A stretch of 64,000 bases of DNA from Solenopsis invicta (taxonomy: Eukaryota > Arthropoda > Insecta > Hymenoptera > Formicidae). Position numbers and translations under genes: made by a program. How positions within the stretch are numbered: position 1 is the stretch's first letter; the number at the start of each line of letters is the position of its first letter. Location: positions 14,620,329 through 14,684,328 of the forward strand of contig NC_052677.1 in NCBI RefSeq assembly GCF_016802725.1, in the 5' to 3' direction. Below the pieces are notes generated by a model. The model was not told the DNA's origin. It ran no database searches and saw only the letters and a list, made by a program, of their open reading frames with translations. Below are positions 36,110 to 46,480 of this stretch, piece by piece.

Positions 36110-36490
36110 ATTAATAAAATATGAAGAAATTAGTCTTTGAGAGTCAAACGCAGTTATTTTTGCACGAATAATTACAATATGTATTTTATTGCATCCTTCT
36201 TAAGGTCCTGCGATTACATTGTCAACGTTCCGGCTGTGGTTCGATCAATTTTTAAGACTTTCTCTTTTTGAAATTAAGAAGGATGAAAACTTGCCTGGAC
36301 TTTCAGAAACGTGTAACAACAGATTTAGATAAAAAAATTTTTTGTACTGAGTCTTGAAAATGGATCAAACTAGAGCCAAAACCATTGGCAATGTCACAAA
36401 ACACTACAGTCAAGTACATGATGTAATAATTATTCGCACAAAAATAACTGCATTTCACTCTCAAAACCTAACTTCTTAATATTTTCTTAA
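36110..36490. mobile_element. MITE-like element with long terminal inverted repeats
   Basis: The left arm starting at 36121 and the reverse complement of the right arm ending at 36480 match over at least 53 bp with about eight mismatches, and the similarity tapers over AT-rich DNA on both sides. The best shared part is CAGTTATTTTTG at 36151-36162, with CGAATAATTA following. About 240 bp separate the arms and hold no transposase frame. Long, diverged arms indicate an old non-autonomous DNA transposon or a fold-back element. The arm sequence GCAGTTATTTTTGCAC resembles, read outward, the GCAATTACTTTTGCAC word of mariner ends, which is suggestive only. Confidence 0.65.
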
Positions 36491-37480
36491 ATAAATAAAA
36501 ATGAAAGATAAAAATTATCATCGTTCAATTGGTAATTCTGCAATATTTTTTAAAGTTACAAATTCTTAATCCTTGGAAAACGGGGATATAATTTTAAAAA
36601 AATTGGGTATCAATTTACATGCAAACTTCTTTCTGTTTTTTAATACAGCTAACTTTAACAAATGCTTAGTGAGAAATCTCGAAACTCGCGCGACGTATTC
36701 TGAACGTTATAATATTAGCAGGATAGTTGAAGAGATCAAGAGACGTCAAAGAGGCTGTCGATTGTCCTCGTCATCGTTGTCGAATGCCAATCACACTCCG
36801 GTTGTCCGGTTTCTCAAGAGCGAAGTACCGTTCGTGTCGGATCTCGCGTTGTCGAGGAAGAAATCGCCTACGGTCGATCGCCATTGTCGCACGGTACCGG
36901 CGACACTTCGCCGTCCTCCTGTTATGCTGTCCAAAGGCGAACGGTACCGTCTCGACTGCATTATTATAAAGCGGGATAAAGGCCGGAGTGAGGTAAAGAG
37001 GTTGTTGACCATAGCGGAAGACTCGCGTTTGATAGCGTATGTGTACAACTCGAGAAGTGACCCTGTCTCTTTCTCTCCTCTCCCCTTTTTCTCTCATATC
37101 GTGGCGGAATCTGTCTTTTCAGTCGCTATCCTGCTAGTCAGCATATTCATCGTTGAAATCATCGGATTTCTCATACGGAATTGTTAACACAGCCCTTTTG
37201 TCATTTTACGACAACCGTATTTTTACTAAATGCTTTTATGTAGTTACTTTCGTAATTAAAAAAATTTTTAGTTAATATCAGTGTGAAACACTGAAGACGA
37301 AAGATAAATTGCTAGAATTGCAAAGATTTAATATTCGATCCATATTTTAAAAATAAACTGCTATTCAAGTATCGCAATTTGAAAATGATGATTTTTCGGC
37401 TATTTCTTGAATGGAACTCGCGCGGAAATTGAGAGAGAATTGCGGTAATTCGCAAAACGGTGGTTATATCTAACAATTTC
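36491..37480. other. non-coding stretch containing a 204-codon chance frame
   Basis: AT-rich, with a mixed centre at 36690-37100. A plus-strand frame at 36573-37187 is one of the longest in the window and ends in a hydrophobic segment (about the last 30 residues). It lacks recognisable domains and a start context, and is overlapped by minus-strand frames. I treat it as chance unless transcript evidence appears. Confidence 0.35.
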
Positions 37481-37990
37481 AAGAAGCGGCTTTAAGAGCC
37501 AAGCAGTAGTGGCGTCCACGACCCGGTATAATATCCGAGGCGAGCATCGCGATCCGGACAATTACGTTGCCCGGAGGCAGCTTCTACACGTACGATGATC
37601 GCGGTCTGAGTCATCGGCAGATTTTCCCGGGTCGCGGGCTTTAACAGCCGGTATTAATCCCGCCGTGGGGGGCTAACGACAAGGGGAATTCCTTGGCGGC
37701 ACCCGCTCGCGTTCATTTGCATCGACCGGCGGGCTTAATCGCCCGCGGATAATTGGATCGGCGGCCGCGGCCGGCGATTGAAGAAGTCGCGCGCTCGAGG
37801 AGTCGGTGTCGCTTAACGGATCCGCTGCGCTCGGGAATGCGCTTGCTTCCGTGCCGGTACGCATCTCCGCTAATTGTATTGCATCTCCCGACACGAGTCG
37901 CCGAGCACCGGAGCGAGATCTGCCCCGATGACTCCGCAACCTTTCCACTCCCCGTTAGGCGGATGAAATATCTCTTTGTCCAAGGATAGA
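37481..37990. promoter_or_regulatory. candidate regulatory block, CpG-rich with TAAT cores
   Basis: CpG-rich DNA with ACAATTACG at about 37558-37566, GGCTTAATCGCCCG at 37732-37745, GGATAATTGGATCGG near 37747-37761 and CTAATTG at 37870-37876. No frame is credible. The texture matches the other candidate conserved blocks. Function is inferred. Confidence 0.25.
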
Positions 37991-39596
37991 TCGTATTCGA
38001 TTATGCTTCTCGTATCTTTTTTTTACTACGTTTATAGCCATTTAACTCAACTCATTCTAGGCACAACAGGAGTTTCTGTTTCTGTGGAGCAATAGACTCC
38101 TCGAGGAGCAATAAGCTCGCGTTTAACGACGCGTTTGCTCTTTCGCGAACGTCTTCTCACGCTCCGCTTCTTTATCGGTGACACACACCTGGCCGACGTA
38201 ACCGTATTCTGCCCTCGAACTCTTACGCATGCATGAACACGCAAAATGCCGATTGATCGTCATTCGTAATCGCGATCGTTAACGCGGAGATTGGCCGAAC
38301 TCGTCGAGTCGATAAACAAATTGTACATATTCCGAGCCGCGCTCTTATCTGACGCGATTTAAATTACTCGCTACTTAGGCGATCGTTTCGATCATATTTC
38401 TCTTCCTAAGAATGAGATACTCGATGAGATTTCTCGATAGCGCGCAAATAAAAGAAGAGAAAAGCAATTTCATGAGGTAGTCAATAATTGCTAGATTAGA
38501 ATTAGATCCGCATTTAAAGTTGCGTTTTTTCAGAAGAATTTAACTCACCAATCTTCAGAAAACTGTTTTGATAACATATTTCAATATAATATTAAAAAGT
38601 GTAATTTTTGTTCTTTAAATAATTGTATCAATAACTCCTTTTAATTGGAGAAATTAATCAATTGCATTTAAATTTTTACACATACACCCGCACAATTTAA
38701 AGAATTAAAATTTATTGCATGCAATATATATATATATCAATTGATTTTTCGTATATTTTTGCGAAATTGAATCCATAGATAACAATATTTCTATTACGTT
38801 TTTCTCGCTCTCAATCGAATGGAATTAATCTTAAGCGACGCTAACAAAAATAAAGCGCGATATGCAAACGTAATTCACTCTCTCTCTCGTTAAAATTTAA
38901 TTTAATTTGAAGTACGATAAATGAGAGACACACATTGATTCCGCATATTTCATATTACGTTACAAAGGTGTTTCCTACAACAAAAACAAACAAGTCCATT
39001 TTTAAAGAATCTGGGTTATGGCATCAAATCATTTTTCTACTGTCATAAAAAATTTTGTTCCGACAAGAATTAAACAAAAAACAGCAAATAATAAGTATAA
39101 ATAGGTATATAAAGTGAATATAAAGTTCTGTCAAGAGTTAAACAAGTCTAGAAATTTTTCTACAAAAAGGAATATAAAAGGACATTTTGTTAAAGTAACT
39201 AGTAAACTTTTTTAAATAAAAAGTAAAAAATTATTGTTTTATATTTTAAATAATATTTCCTTTATCATCTCTTACCATTATTAATGTTATAAAAAATGTA
39301 AATATAAAATGGAATAAACAGGTAATAAATATAAAATTCTTGCAAATAGGAAACAAGTTTAGATATTTTTTTAATTTTTCCTGTTAAATAAAATTCTCAA
39401 AATATTAATTAAAGCCTACAATATTTGCTCCTAATATTTCTAGAGAAAAATTATATATATACAATACACAATCTAAAGATTAAAAAATTTTTATTTCCTG
39501 AAAATTTAACTTTTTAGATTTGTTTAGTTTTTGTAGAAAACCCTTCAATTATGTTAATCAGTATCACAATGACTCACCCTACAATTGCGATGTCGC
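37991..39596. other. non-coding stretch, mixed then very AT-rich
   Basis: Mixed to 38400, then very AT-rich. A diverged direct duplication with about 210-bp spacing may exist (AATATAAAGTTCT near 39118 against AATATAAAATTCT near 39328, with similarity continuing for about 45 bp), but in AT-rich DNA this is weak. A short AT run lies at 38724-38738. Confidence 0.35.
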
Positions 39597-39680
39597 CTGA
39601 TGTTCCTAGGTCTCCTCCTCTCAGGTCCTTTCCTTGCCCCGATGCTCCTAGGTCCCTTCTCTTTCTCTCGGGTCCTTTCG
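39597..39680. repeat. imperfect 42-bp tandem pair
   Basis: Two copies share CCTAGGTC and GGTCCTTTC words at the same spacing, with period 42 (GATG at 39599 and at 39641). The period equals 14 codons, so the overlapping plus-strand frame (39551-39859) shows a repeated Pro-Asp-x-Pro-Arg-Ser peptide. The surroundings are CT-rich. I cannot assign a gene. Confidence 0.5.
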
Positions 39681-41640
39681 TTTCATTAACTCAGTACATA
39701 CACTCGCGACGCACGCAAAATAATCATACGACACTTACATTCCCGACGATAATCGTGTGTTTATTGCACAACAGAAGATTAAGTACGATCGCGCCAAGCA
39801 ACGATTCGTTCAGTACTCGCGATATCCCGTATACTGTCACAGTAAACGATTTTAAGTAGCAGACGGAGAATTTAAAAATTGTGCAGAAAATTTCACGCAC
39901 GTTAGACTTAGATGACACACAATTTGGCAAAGGTAAACATACACGCGATGTGATTTTTATTTTACATAGCGCGCATGGTATTATCTTATTATTATTTACC
40001 CGACGCGATTCTTGTTAGACAGTGACGCAAGATGCTGCGTACATACAACCGTCATATCACGCCTCGAGACGCGACCCGAGTCAAGAGATCGAATGCGTGA
40101 TTATTCCGTATTAGCGACTGCAGCTTATGTGATTATTTAAATCCCATGATTGACGACGTATATGAATGTATTGAGACGTTGGCTATTTGTCGATCGTCGC
40201 AGGTATCTCGCGTCGTTGGTTTGTTGCTCCAGGAGAAAGGGGGCTGTAAATTGTTTCTTATTATACAGCGATATTAATGTGTGATAATCGCTCGTTTAAC
40301 ATCGCTTGTATTCGAATACACTCTGCGTAACACCTTGCATTTAATAACACGACTAATGGAACAAGGTACACTCGACGTATATTATTTCATATATTTCATC
40401 CATGTTTATATATTTCCCAACAATGCAGTTTGGCTGTTTATTTAATGCTCGGCGTCTGTTTTTTTTCCCGTTTTGTGCAGCGTGCCATTGTACATACATA
40501 CACAAGCGATTGTTGTTATCAGTGTTGTAATCAGTGTCCAACTACAAGTATCTAGTTACTGTATCTACATGCTTATGTATTCGTTCCTGCAACGAGTTAT
40601 CTTTCTTAATTCGGTTCAAATATAATACTTAAGTGATAAATCTAAGGAGTTATAGCCTCTGATGTAGGCAAAAAATAACTTACCCAACTCTGATCGTTAT
40701 TGTAAAATATATGTATATGTCTTGCAACATTGGTTGTTATTTCCTTGATGAGATTGGAGATCGAATAGAGAACAGGCGCGAGATGCTCCGTGTGTCATCG
40801 CATTATTACTTTGGACGTCGTCGAGTACTACGAGACGCCAAATACGATCCTTACAAACAATAAACGATTGAGTTGTAGGTTAGGTTATGGCGATTACGCA
40901 ACTCCCGCCGACGGCTCGCGAACATAACGCAGCGGTACCTGCCGATGTCGCGGATGCCTCGCGCCATGTGTTCGCATTTCAAGGGTAACAAGGAATAGTA
41001 AATTATTGTCCCATTGTGCTCGTACGCGGTAACTATTGTTTTAACAGCACCTCGGATTGCACCAAAGCTCAAATCTTTCATCACTCCGAAACGAGCGATT
41101 CGCCCACATTGTCCGCGCACGGGGAAATGTCCAAGTAACGAATAGCCGATGAACCGCAATGCCGATGAATAGCCGACGATCGCTTATTGTAAATAAACAA
41201 AACGCGCGTGTCACGCTATAAAGTGTATCGCACATTTAATAGCGACGAGTTGTGATTAACTGTGATTCTCGGTCTCGACGCGTCTCGATTAGCAGCGAAT
41301 CGACTCGCGCGACATCGGGATGAAGTTCGTCGCACAAGCTTTCGTCATTAGCGAAGCGTCGTGAATTGGCGCTCATGGAACGGTCGGTTCGTCGACGTGC
41401 GAGTTCACGGTATGTAGCACTGCGTTTAAGTAATACACATTTCGGTGAATCCCGCGACGATGGTCTATCACGCAGCGCGAATTTAGAGAGTGTCGGTTGT
41501 TCGTCGTAAACACGTAAATGCGTACCCGAATCTATCACCCGAGCGGTCTCGGTCAATCTAACCACACTTTTCGCCAGGGTCGGGCGTTCACGCGTAAAAC
41601 GTAAATAATCCTTGGACTCTTGAATTTACGACGCAACCTG
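39681..41640. other. non-coding stretch, mixed
   Basis: Mixed composition with small CpG-rich patches. Minus-strand frames at 40851-41159 and 41236-41565 have no recognisable motifs. A near-duplicated ATAGCCGATGAA word lies near 41139-41177. No element is supported. Confidence 0.4.
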
Positions 41641-42090
41641 CCTTTAGACATTGCCTCAGATACCAAGGGAACGTTTCGCTCGATGTTCGGCATGCTCACG
41701 ATCATCCTTGTTTAACATTCGGCAAGTATCAAGAACGACATGATTCCGAGAGCGCGAGCGTCGGATGCAACGCACCTTACGCATTTTCCAAAAATATGTG
41801 ATAAGATTTATCGACCGCCCGTCGGTAAAACGTGAATTGTCGCAGTGGACACGCGGGGCGCGCGGTGCGCGAAGTTGTCCGCGAGATCTTTGTAGAGTTG
41901 CGGAATATGTCGCCGGTTGCCGACTCACGCGGGTTTCATCCACGAATTTGCGTATTTCGGCCGATAGTCAGCTAGTGCTATTCCTTCTTATCTCCTCATC
42001 AATTCGCGGCGTAGCTCGGTATCAATCAGCATTTGGATTGCGCGCAATTGCGCGTGGAGTTCTGGAGTGCTTCGTAGTGCTTCGTCGTAA

Positions 42091-42227
42091 AATTCGCCTT
42101 AACCTCGAATTCCGGGAGGCTTGCCGCGCGATTATCGTATTCGGACAATGAATTCGCGTTAACCTCGATTACCGGGGATGCCGTATCAAGTACCGCGCGA
42201 TTGTCGTGTTCGGACAATGAATTCGCG
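42091..42227. repeat. degenerate 60/69-bp tandem repeat, 2.1 copies
   Basis: The unit starts with AATTCGCSTTAACCTCGA at 42091 and 42151, and a third partial copy AATTCGCG begins at 42220. Each full unit also contains CGCGCGATT-TCGT-TTCGGACAATG. Unit lengths are 60 and 69, both divisible by three, so the minus-strand frame at 42026-42466 stays open and shows a repeated Ser-Leu-Ser-Glu-x-Asp-Asn-Arg-Ala peptide. Confidence 0.8.
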
Positions 42228-42249
42228 TGTACGGAGTAAAGTCGTCCGT

Positions 42250-42293
42250 CGTGAGTGGTAGTGTAGTGTTGTGTTGTGAAGTGTTGTGTTGTG
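42250..42293. repeat. GTGTTGTGTTGTG-type pentamer repeat
   Basis: Repeated TGTGT/TGTTG words form an imperfect pentanucleotide array on the plus strand, ending GTTGTGCC. It lies between the 60/69-bp repeats and the possible splice donor. Confidence 0.75.
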
Positions 42294-43037
42294 CCACAAA
42301 GGAGTCTGAGAGGAGGAGGAGGCCTAGGAGAAGGCGTCAGGCGACGGCGGAGCAACCATGGGTAACTTATTGTTTTTTTACTATTTGCTACTTGTAGAGA
42401 GAATTGTTTTCTTTGAAGATTATCAGAATGTTTACTACCGGGAAAAACCGGTGTATATATGTCCATGTATGTACATTCACGGATATTCTCGCGTGACTCG
42501 CAAGTTTTTATTGAGAAGTCAGTGACAATAAAAGACAGTACGTCGTTCTAAATTGGCGTTGTTTAATTGCGTCTCATACTTTTTTAGTGAGGTAAATCAC
42601 TACGGACAAATCGTTATATGCCATTTCGTTTATATTATTTTTTTTTTAACTTTCTCAAATTTAATTTTCAGAACTGCAATAGCTGTTCTTATTTTATTGT
42701 GCAATTAAGAAATTAATTAAAAGATATAATAAAATAAATTTATTTTAAAGCTGTATTAAAAAAATGTTCTACTTACCTGGAATTTTGAATAAAATTCCTA
42801 AAAAAATTTCTGGAATTTTTTCTCCGAGAGAAATTTTTATCCTGATTATATAAAGTATCAAAATTTGTGAATCAAAATATTGCAGCATTCTCGAAAATTC
42901 TCGAAAAATTAAGTAAAATATTTATAGATTTTTATTTCAAACTGTGTGAATTGTGAATAGTTCAAATTGTGAATATTTTTCTGTAATATTGTTTATTCTG
43001 GACCATACTTTAATATTTGCATATATTTATGTTACAG

Positions 43038-43074
43038 ATTATTTTGATTAACTCCGCTGCTGCGCATCGATCCG
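43038..43074 (+). other. candidate 37-nt micro-exon
   Basis: The sequence TTTATGTTACAG (acceptor, ending 43037) is followed by 37 bases containing AACTCCGCTGCTGCGCATCG and then by the strong donor GTGAGT at 43075-43080. The island is markedly GC-richer than the hundreds of AT-rich bases around it. A TAA lies in frame early in the segment for two of the obvious joins, so a 5' UTR exon is more likely than a coding one. The upstream partner may be the CpG-rich segment ending near 42361. No transcript evidence is available. Confidence 0.35.
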
Positions 43075-43215
43075 GTGAGTCACAAATTATATTTCATTTT
43101 AGTTGTGTGAAGATAATGGCTCTACGAGAGAAGAATATTACATATTGATGTAGGTTATTGATGAGTTAGTAAAATCTCGTAGATCGGTTGAAATGAATAT
43201 GCTAGAACAGACATT

Positions 43216-43252
43216 AGAGAGAGAGAAAGAGAGAGTGAGAAAGCGAGAGAGA
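43216..43252. repeat. (GA)n degenerate microsatellite
   Basis: A run of GA units with AAAG, GTGAG and AAGC interruptions inside AT-rich DNA. Confidence 0.85.
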
Positions 43253-44078
43253 ATTTAGAAATATACATCTATATTATTCTATACAATCAATTTATCGTGA
43301 ATATAAGATTGCATAGATAGTTCAAGCAAAGTTTATAAAACGAAAATGGAGATATTATATCTAGATGGAATATCAATTATAATGTTAGAATTATTAGATA
43401 ATTAAAATATTAACTTTTTAAATTATTGATGTAAGAATACGTAAAATTGATAAAATAAATTCTTAAGCATAAATAAAAAAGTAATAGAATATATTAAAAA
43501 AATATTCTTTCTTTAAAGATTAAATATTATACAAATTGTAATGTGTGTGCAAAAGAATTAAGAGTATTTTTTAAAAATATTTCACCAGAATAAAAAAGAC
43601 AGGAGATATATTGATTACAGTTATGTAATATATTTGAATTAATTTATTTAATAAAAATATGCGTTAATGATTATTAATTATATTTATTTTTAATTAATTT
43701 TATCTTAATCTCTCATTGCCTTTCTATCCATATTTGAGAACTCGATGTTTACTCGAAACAAAACAGTGAGATATAGGTCATAAACTATATGAATATAAAT
43801 ATAATATGGGTCACGGTAGAGTTTTTAGTATGGCTCCAACTCTGAACTTCTTCGAATAACTATAAATTGAATACGTACATCGCGCGTATAAGGACGAAGC
43901 GTAGGAAAGAATGGAGCGGAACCGTCTAATCCTCGTACCACGCCTACGTCAAGGCATTCCCGTATCTCACGTATCTCATATCCCGTGATAAGCCCTCAGG
44001 CACGAAGAGAAACGATATGAAAAGAGATAAGGCATAACCCATTGATTCGTAATACCAATTCGAGTTCCGCGAAACAAT

Positions 44079-44187
44079 TGCTTTGTCCGTGGAAATAATC
44101 ATGCAGCAATAATTTATATAACGATTATGCAACGTTATAAAAATAAATATAACTAATATATAATTTTAAATCTAAATTATAATTCTC
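44079..44187 (+). repeat. 109-bp direct repeat, left copy
   Basis: This AT-rich segment, starting TGCTTTGTCCGTGG and ending AATTATAATTCTC, recurs without a single mismatch at 44516-44624, 437 bp downstream in the same orientation. The copies closely bracket the 44198-44518 element. Complete identity in AT-rich non-coding DNA implies a very recent duplication, gene conversion, or an assembly artefact. Confidence 0.95.
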
Positions 44188-44197
44188 CTCGATTTTT

Positions 44198-44518
44198 GGC
44201 ATTGCTGTAAAACACTGCCGACATTTTTGTACACTGCCGACAATGCTTATTGTTAGTCAATGCCTACAATGCCGTCAATCCTATATTAAAATTAAGGCAG
44301 TGCCATGCAATTATGAACACTACCGCGTGCCCATTATCATACGCCAATGCCTGCACAAGAATTCTAAAGCTTTCCCGAAGTATTCAAAAATTTTTGTGCT
44401 CAACCCCATGATCGACTCTGAAGTGAGCTCACCACTCCCCAACCACTGACGACAATGCCGTCAATATTATAGGTCACTGCTTACTTTTTTCGGCAGTCCA
44501 CTGCCGATTGCACAATGC
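44198..44518. mobile_element. non-autonomous DNA element with subterminal ACTGCCGA boxes
   Basis: The left end GGCATTGCTGTAAAACACTG and the right end GCCGATTGCACAATGC form short inverted ends (GCATTG with CAATGC), followed on each side by inverted ACTGCCGA boxes. Related words, CACTGCCGACA, ACAATGCCGTCAAT (twice) and GGTCACTGC, recur within 120 bp of both ends. Clusters of subterminal repeats are typical of hAT-, P- or piggyBac-like non-autonomous elements. The 68-codon internal frame is not a transposase. The superfamily is not assignable because the flanks are duplicated over 109 bp rather than by a short target duplication. Confidence 0.6.
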
Positions 44519-44624
44519 TTTGTCCGTGGAAATAATCATGCAGCAATAATTTATATAACGATTATGCAACGTTATAAAAATAAATATAACTAATATATAA
44601 TTTTAAATCTAAATTATAATTCTC
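44516..44624 (+). repeat. 109-bp direct repeat, right copy
   Basis: Identical over its full length to 44079-44187. It overlaps the last three bases of the intervening element and runs into a CT tract (about 44620-44636), whereas the left copy runs into CTCGATTTTT. The different continuations show where the duplicated segment ends. Confidence 0.95.
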
Positions 44625-44636
44625 TCTCTCTCTTTC

Positions 44637-46480
44637 TTGCAATATTTATAACGTGCATGTAAAATTTATCGTGCCTATCTTTGATATACGAACATAGCCA
44701 TATATTACCTGTGGAGGATGGAAAGAAAAAAAAATTTGATTAATCACAGTAAAGCGATGTCGGTGTAACCGATATCGTCTCGATGTACAATTAGAATATT
44801 TAGCCAAGCGTGCGTGATTGCGCAACGCGCAAATAACTTTCCGTATTCCTCGCGATAATAGGATTAGCCGCGACTACGACGGCGTCTCGTGCTAATTATG
44901 TTCGCGAAAGAGTACACGTAATGGGAGGTCTCTCGATACTGTTGTACAATAAATCTCACGTTTGCGACGACGCGTTCTTAAAGTCGACGGTTTCGCGAAG
45001 CCCCGGGGCGATTTCGCGGTTCCGGCGATGAGGTCGACGACGACAACGACGACGATGATGTAGGCGCTCGCAACGGCGGCCGCATCGTCGGAATTCTCGA
45101 AACGCGTTACGCAACCTTTTGCGACTGAGAAGGCATACGCTGGGCCCCTTGAGCAAGCCACTTATAAATTTTCATTCCACGTTGACCACTCCTTCCACGC
45201 GGAAACTCTCAACCGAGTATTAATTTTCTAATACGGTTCCATGGAGCGTTTCACGCGGCGCGCCACGCGTATACTGGGTGTTGCCGAGATACTCTAAGGA
45301 TAAGTGCTTCGTCGAACGAGTCGTTTTCGTTACAACGAAGAAGGACATCCCTCTGAAAATCGCTCGGGTATTTTCGTAACGCCCAGTACGTCGCACGATA
45401 TTGGCACGGAAACGATTCTCGGCCAGCTGGCCGGTCGGTCGACCGCTCATTAATTGCGCGGTTTAGATCACACTCGGGAAGATTAGATCCTGGTCCGCAC
45501 TGTCGTCGTTACTTGTCGTCATAGTTTGTGTCATACACTCTCGACTCTGTTGCGCGGCGTCCCGTGTCGTTAAGTTAATCGCTAATAAATACGAAGCGAA
45601 ACTCGTTAGAGAACACGTCATGCCCGCGCTATTACACCTGTGCCAGGCGCATATCACTTTTAATGCCGCCCATGCCGTGCTCGGATAATTTTCTTTTAAT
45701 GGGCGTATATCGTTTCTGCGCGCGGGGTATCGAGGGAAAACGCCGCGCGTGTTTAAAAGCCCGAAGGAATGGCCTTTACGAGAGCACCTGTCGATCCGGC
45801 AAAACAATTCGCGGATTAGCGCGCGGAGCGCGCTATGCATTCTTGCTTGTCTCTCGCGTGCGTATACGCGCGATGAAGAAATTGCGTATCAGAAACGTCT
45901 TAATTTCCCGTCAATGTCGCTGGGTCTAACCGCGGCGATTCCGGCATCGCATTCCGCGCGTTGGAATTCTGCGGAGGTCAAATCGAGGCGCGGAGTAGTA
46001 ATGGCTTTCAATCATTTCCCTGGTAAGAGCGACGCTCAAACTGTTCGTATTTCTTTCTTGTTCGTCTCTTTTTTTTTCTTTCCCTCTTCCTCTGTCGCTC
46101 TTTCTCTCTTCGAAATCCTTTTGTATCCTTCCTTTCACGGGAGCAGCCACTTGACAAATGAGCCTGGGCGCATTACGTATTGGTCACGGTGAATTACGTA
46201 CGGAAATACCGAGTTACGGTGTCACCGATCGTGAATGGTCGCGTACACCTCGGGGGCGAGTTTCTTCTTGGGAGGCGAGGAACCGTACGCGATAAAACCG
46301 ATGTTCTTATCGGGGCCCCGGCCGTTCGTGTTCCTGATAGCCGGGGAGCCGGGGCTCTTCCTTCGTTCCGCCTTCGACCGGATCGTTCTTAACGCGTACT
46401 TAAGAGCGGCCCTACCGCGCGCGATGCAACCGCGAAGAACCGCGAGTAATAGCCAGTACAGTCGATGAATAAGAAAGATT
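44637..46480. other. non-coding stretch, CpG-rich
   Basis: AT-rich for about 200 bp, then CpG-rich. It contains a GAC-type trinucleotide patch at 45035-45060. Frames of up to 147 codons at 45749-46192 overlap minus-strand frames and lack motifs. No element is supported. Confidence 0.4.
45035..45060. repeat. (GAC/GAT)n trinucleotide patch
   Basis: About eight trinucleotides of GAC, AAC and GAT type in a row. Confidence 0.7.

Larger units (their letters stand above)
41900..42364 (+). promoter_or_regulatory. candidate promoter and untranslated first exon
   Basis: CpG-rich sequence bounded downstream by a sudden drop into AT-rich DNA at about 42370. It ends CGGAGCAACCATGGGTAACTT at about 42350-42370. 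Here an ATG in good context (CAACCATGG at 42353-42361) is followed at once by a GTAACT donor-like site (from 42362). If spliced to the 37-nt island at 43038, the ATG would read Met-Asp-Tyr-Phe-Asp then stop, a five-residue upstream frame rather than a protein start. The body contains tandem repeats listed separately. A TCAGCTAGTGC Inr-like word lies at 41968-41978. This is a hypothesis for a transcript start, either non-coding or a 5' UTR. Confidence 0.3.
42480..44078. other. AT-rich stretch (possible intron) with micro-exon-like island
   Basis: Mostly very AT-rich. It holds the exon-like island at 43038-43074 and a GA tract at 43216-43252. A small inverted pair, AAATTTCT with AGAAATTT, lies near 42808-42836, next to GAATTTTTTCTCC. 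No coding frame is present. Confidence 0.4.

Noticed and set aside
39118..39373. Diverged direct duplication with about 210-bp spacing
   Set aside because: Similarity is limited to about 45 AT-rich bases with many differences.
40876..40887. TAGGTTAGGTTA, similar to the insect telomere repeat
   Set aside because: Only about two and a half TTAGG units are present, which is expected by chance. It is not an interstitial telomere array.
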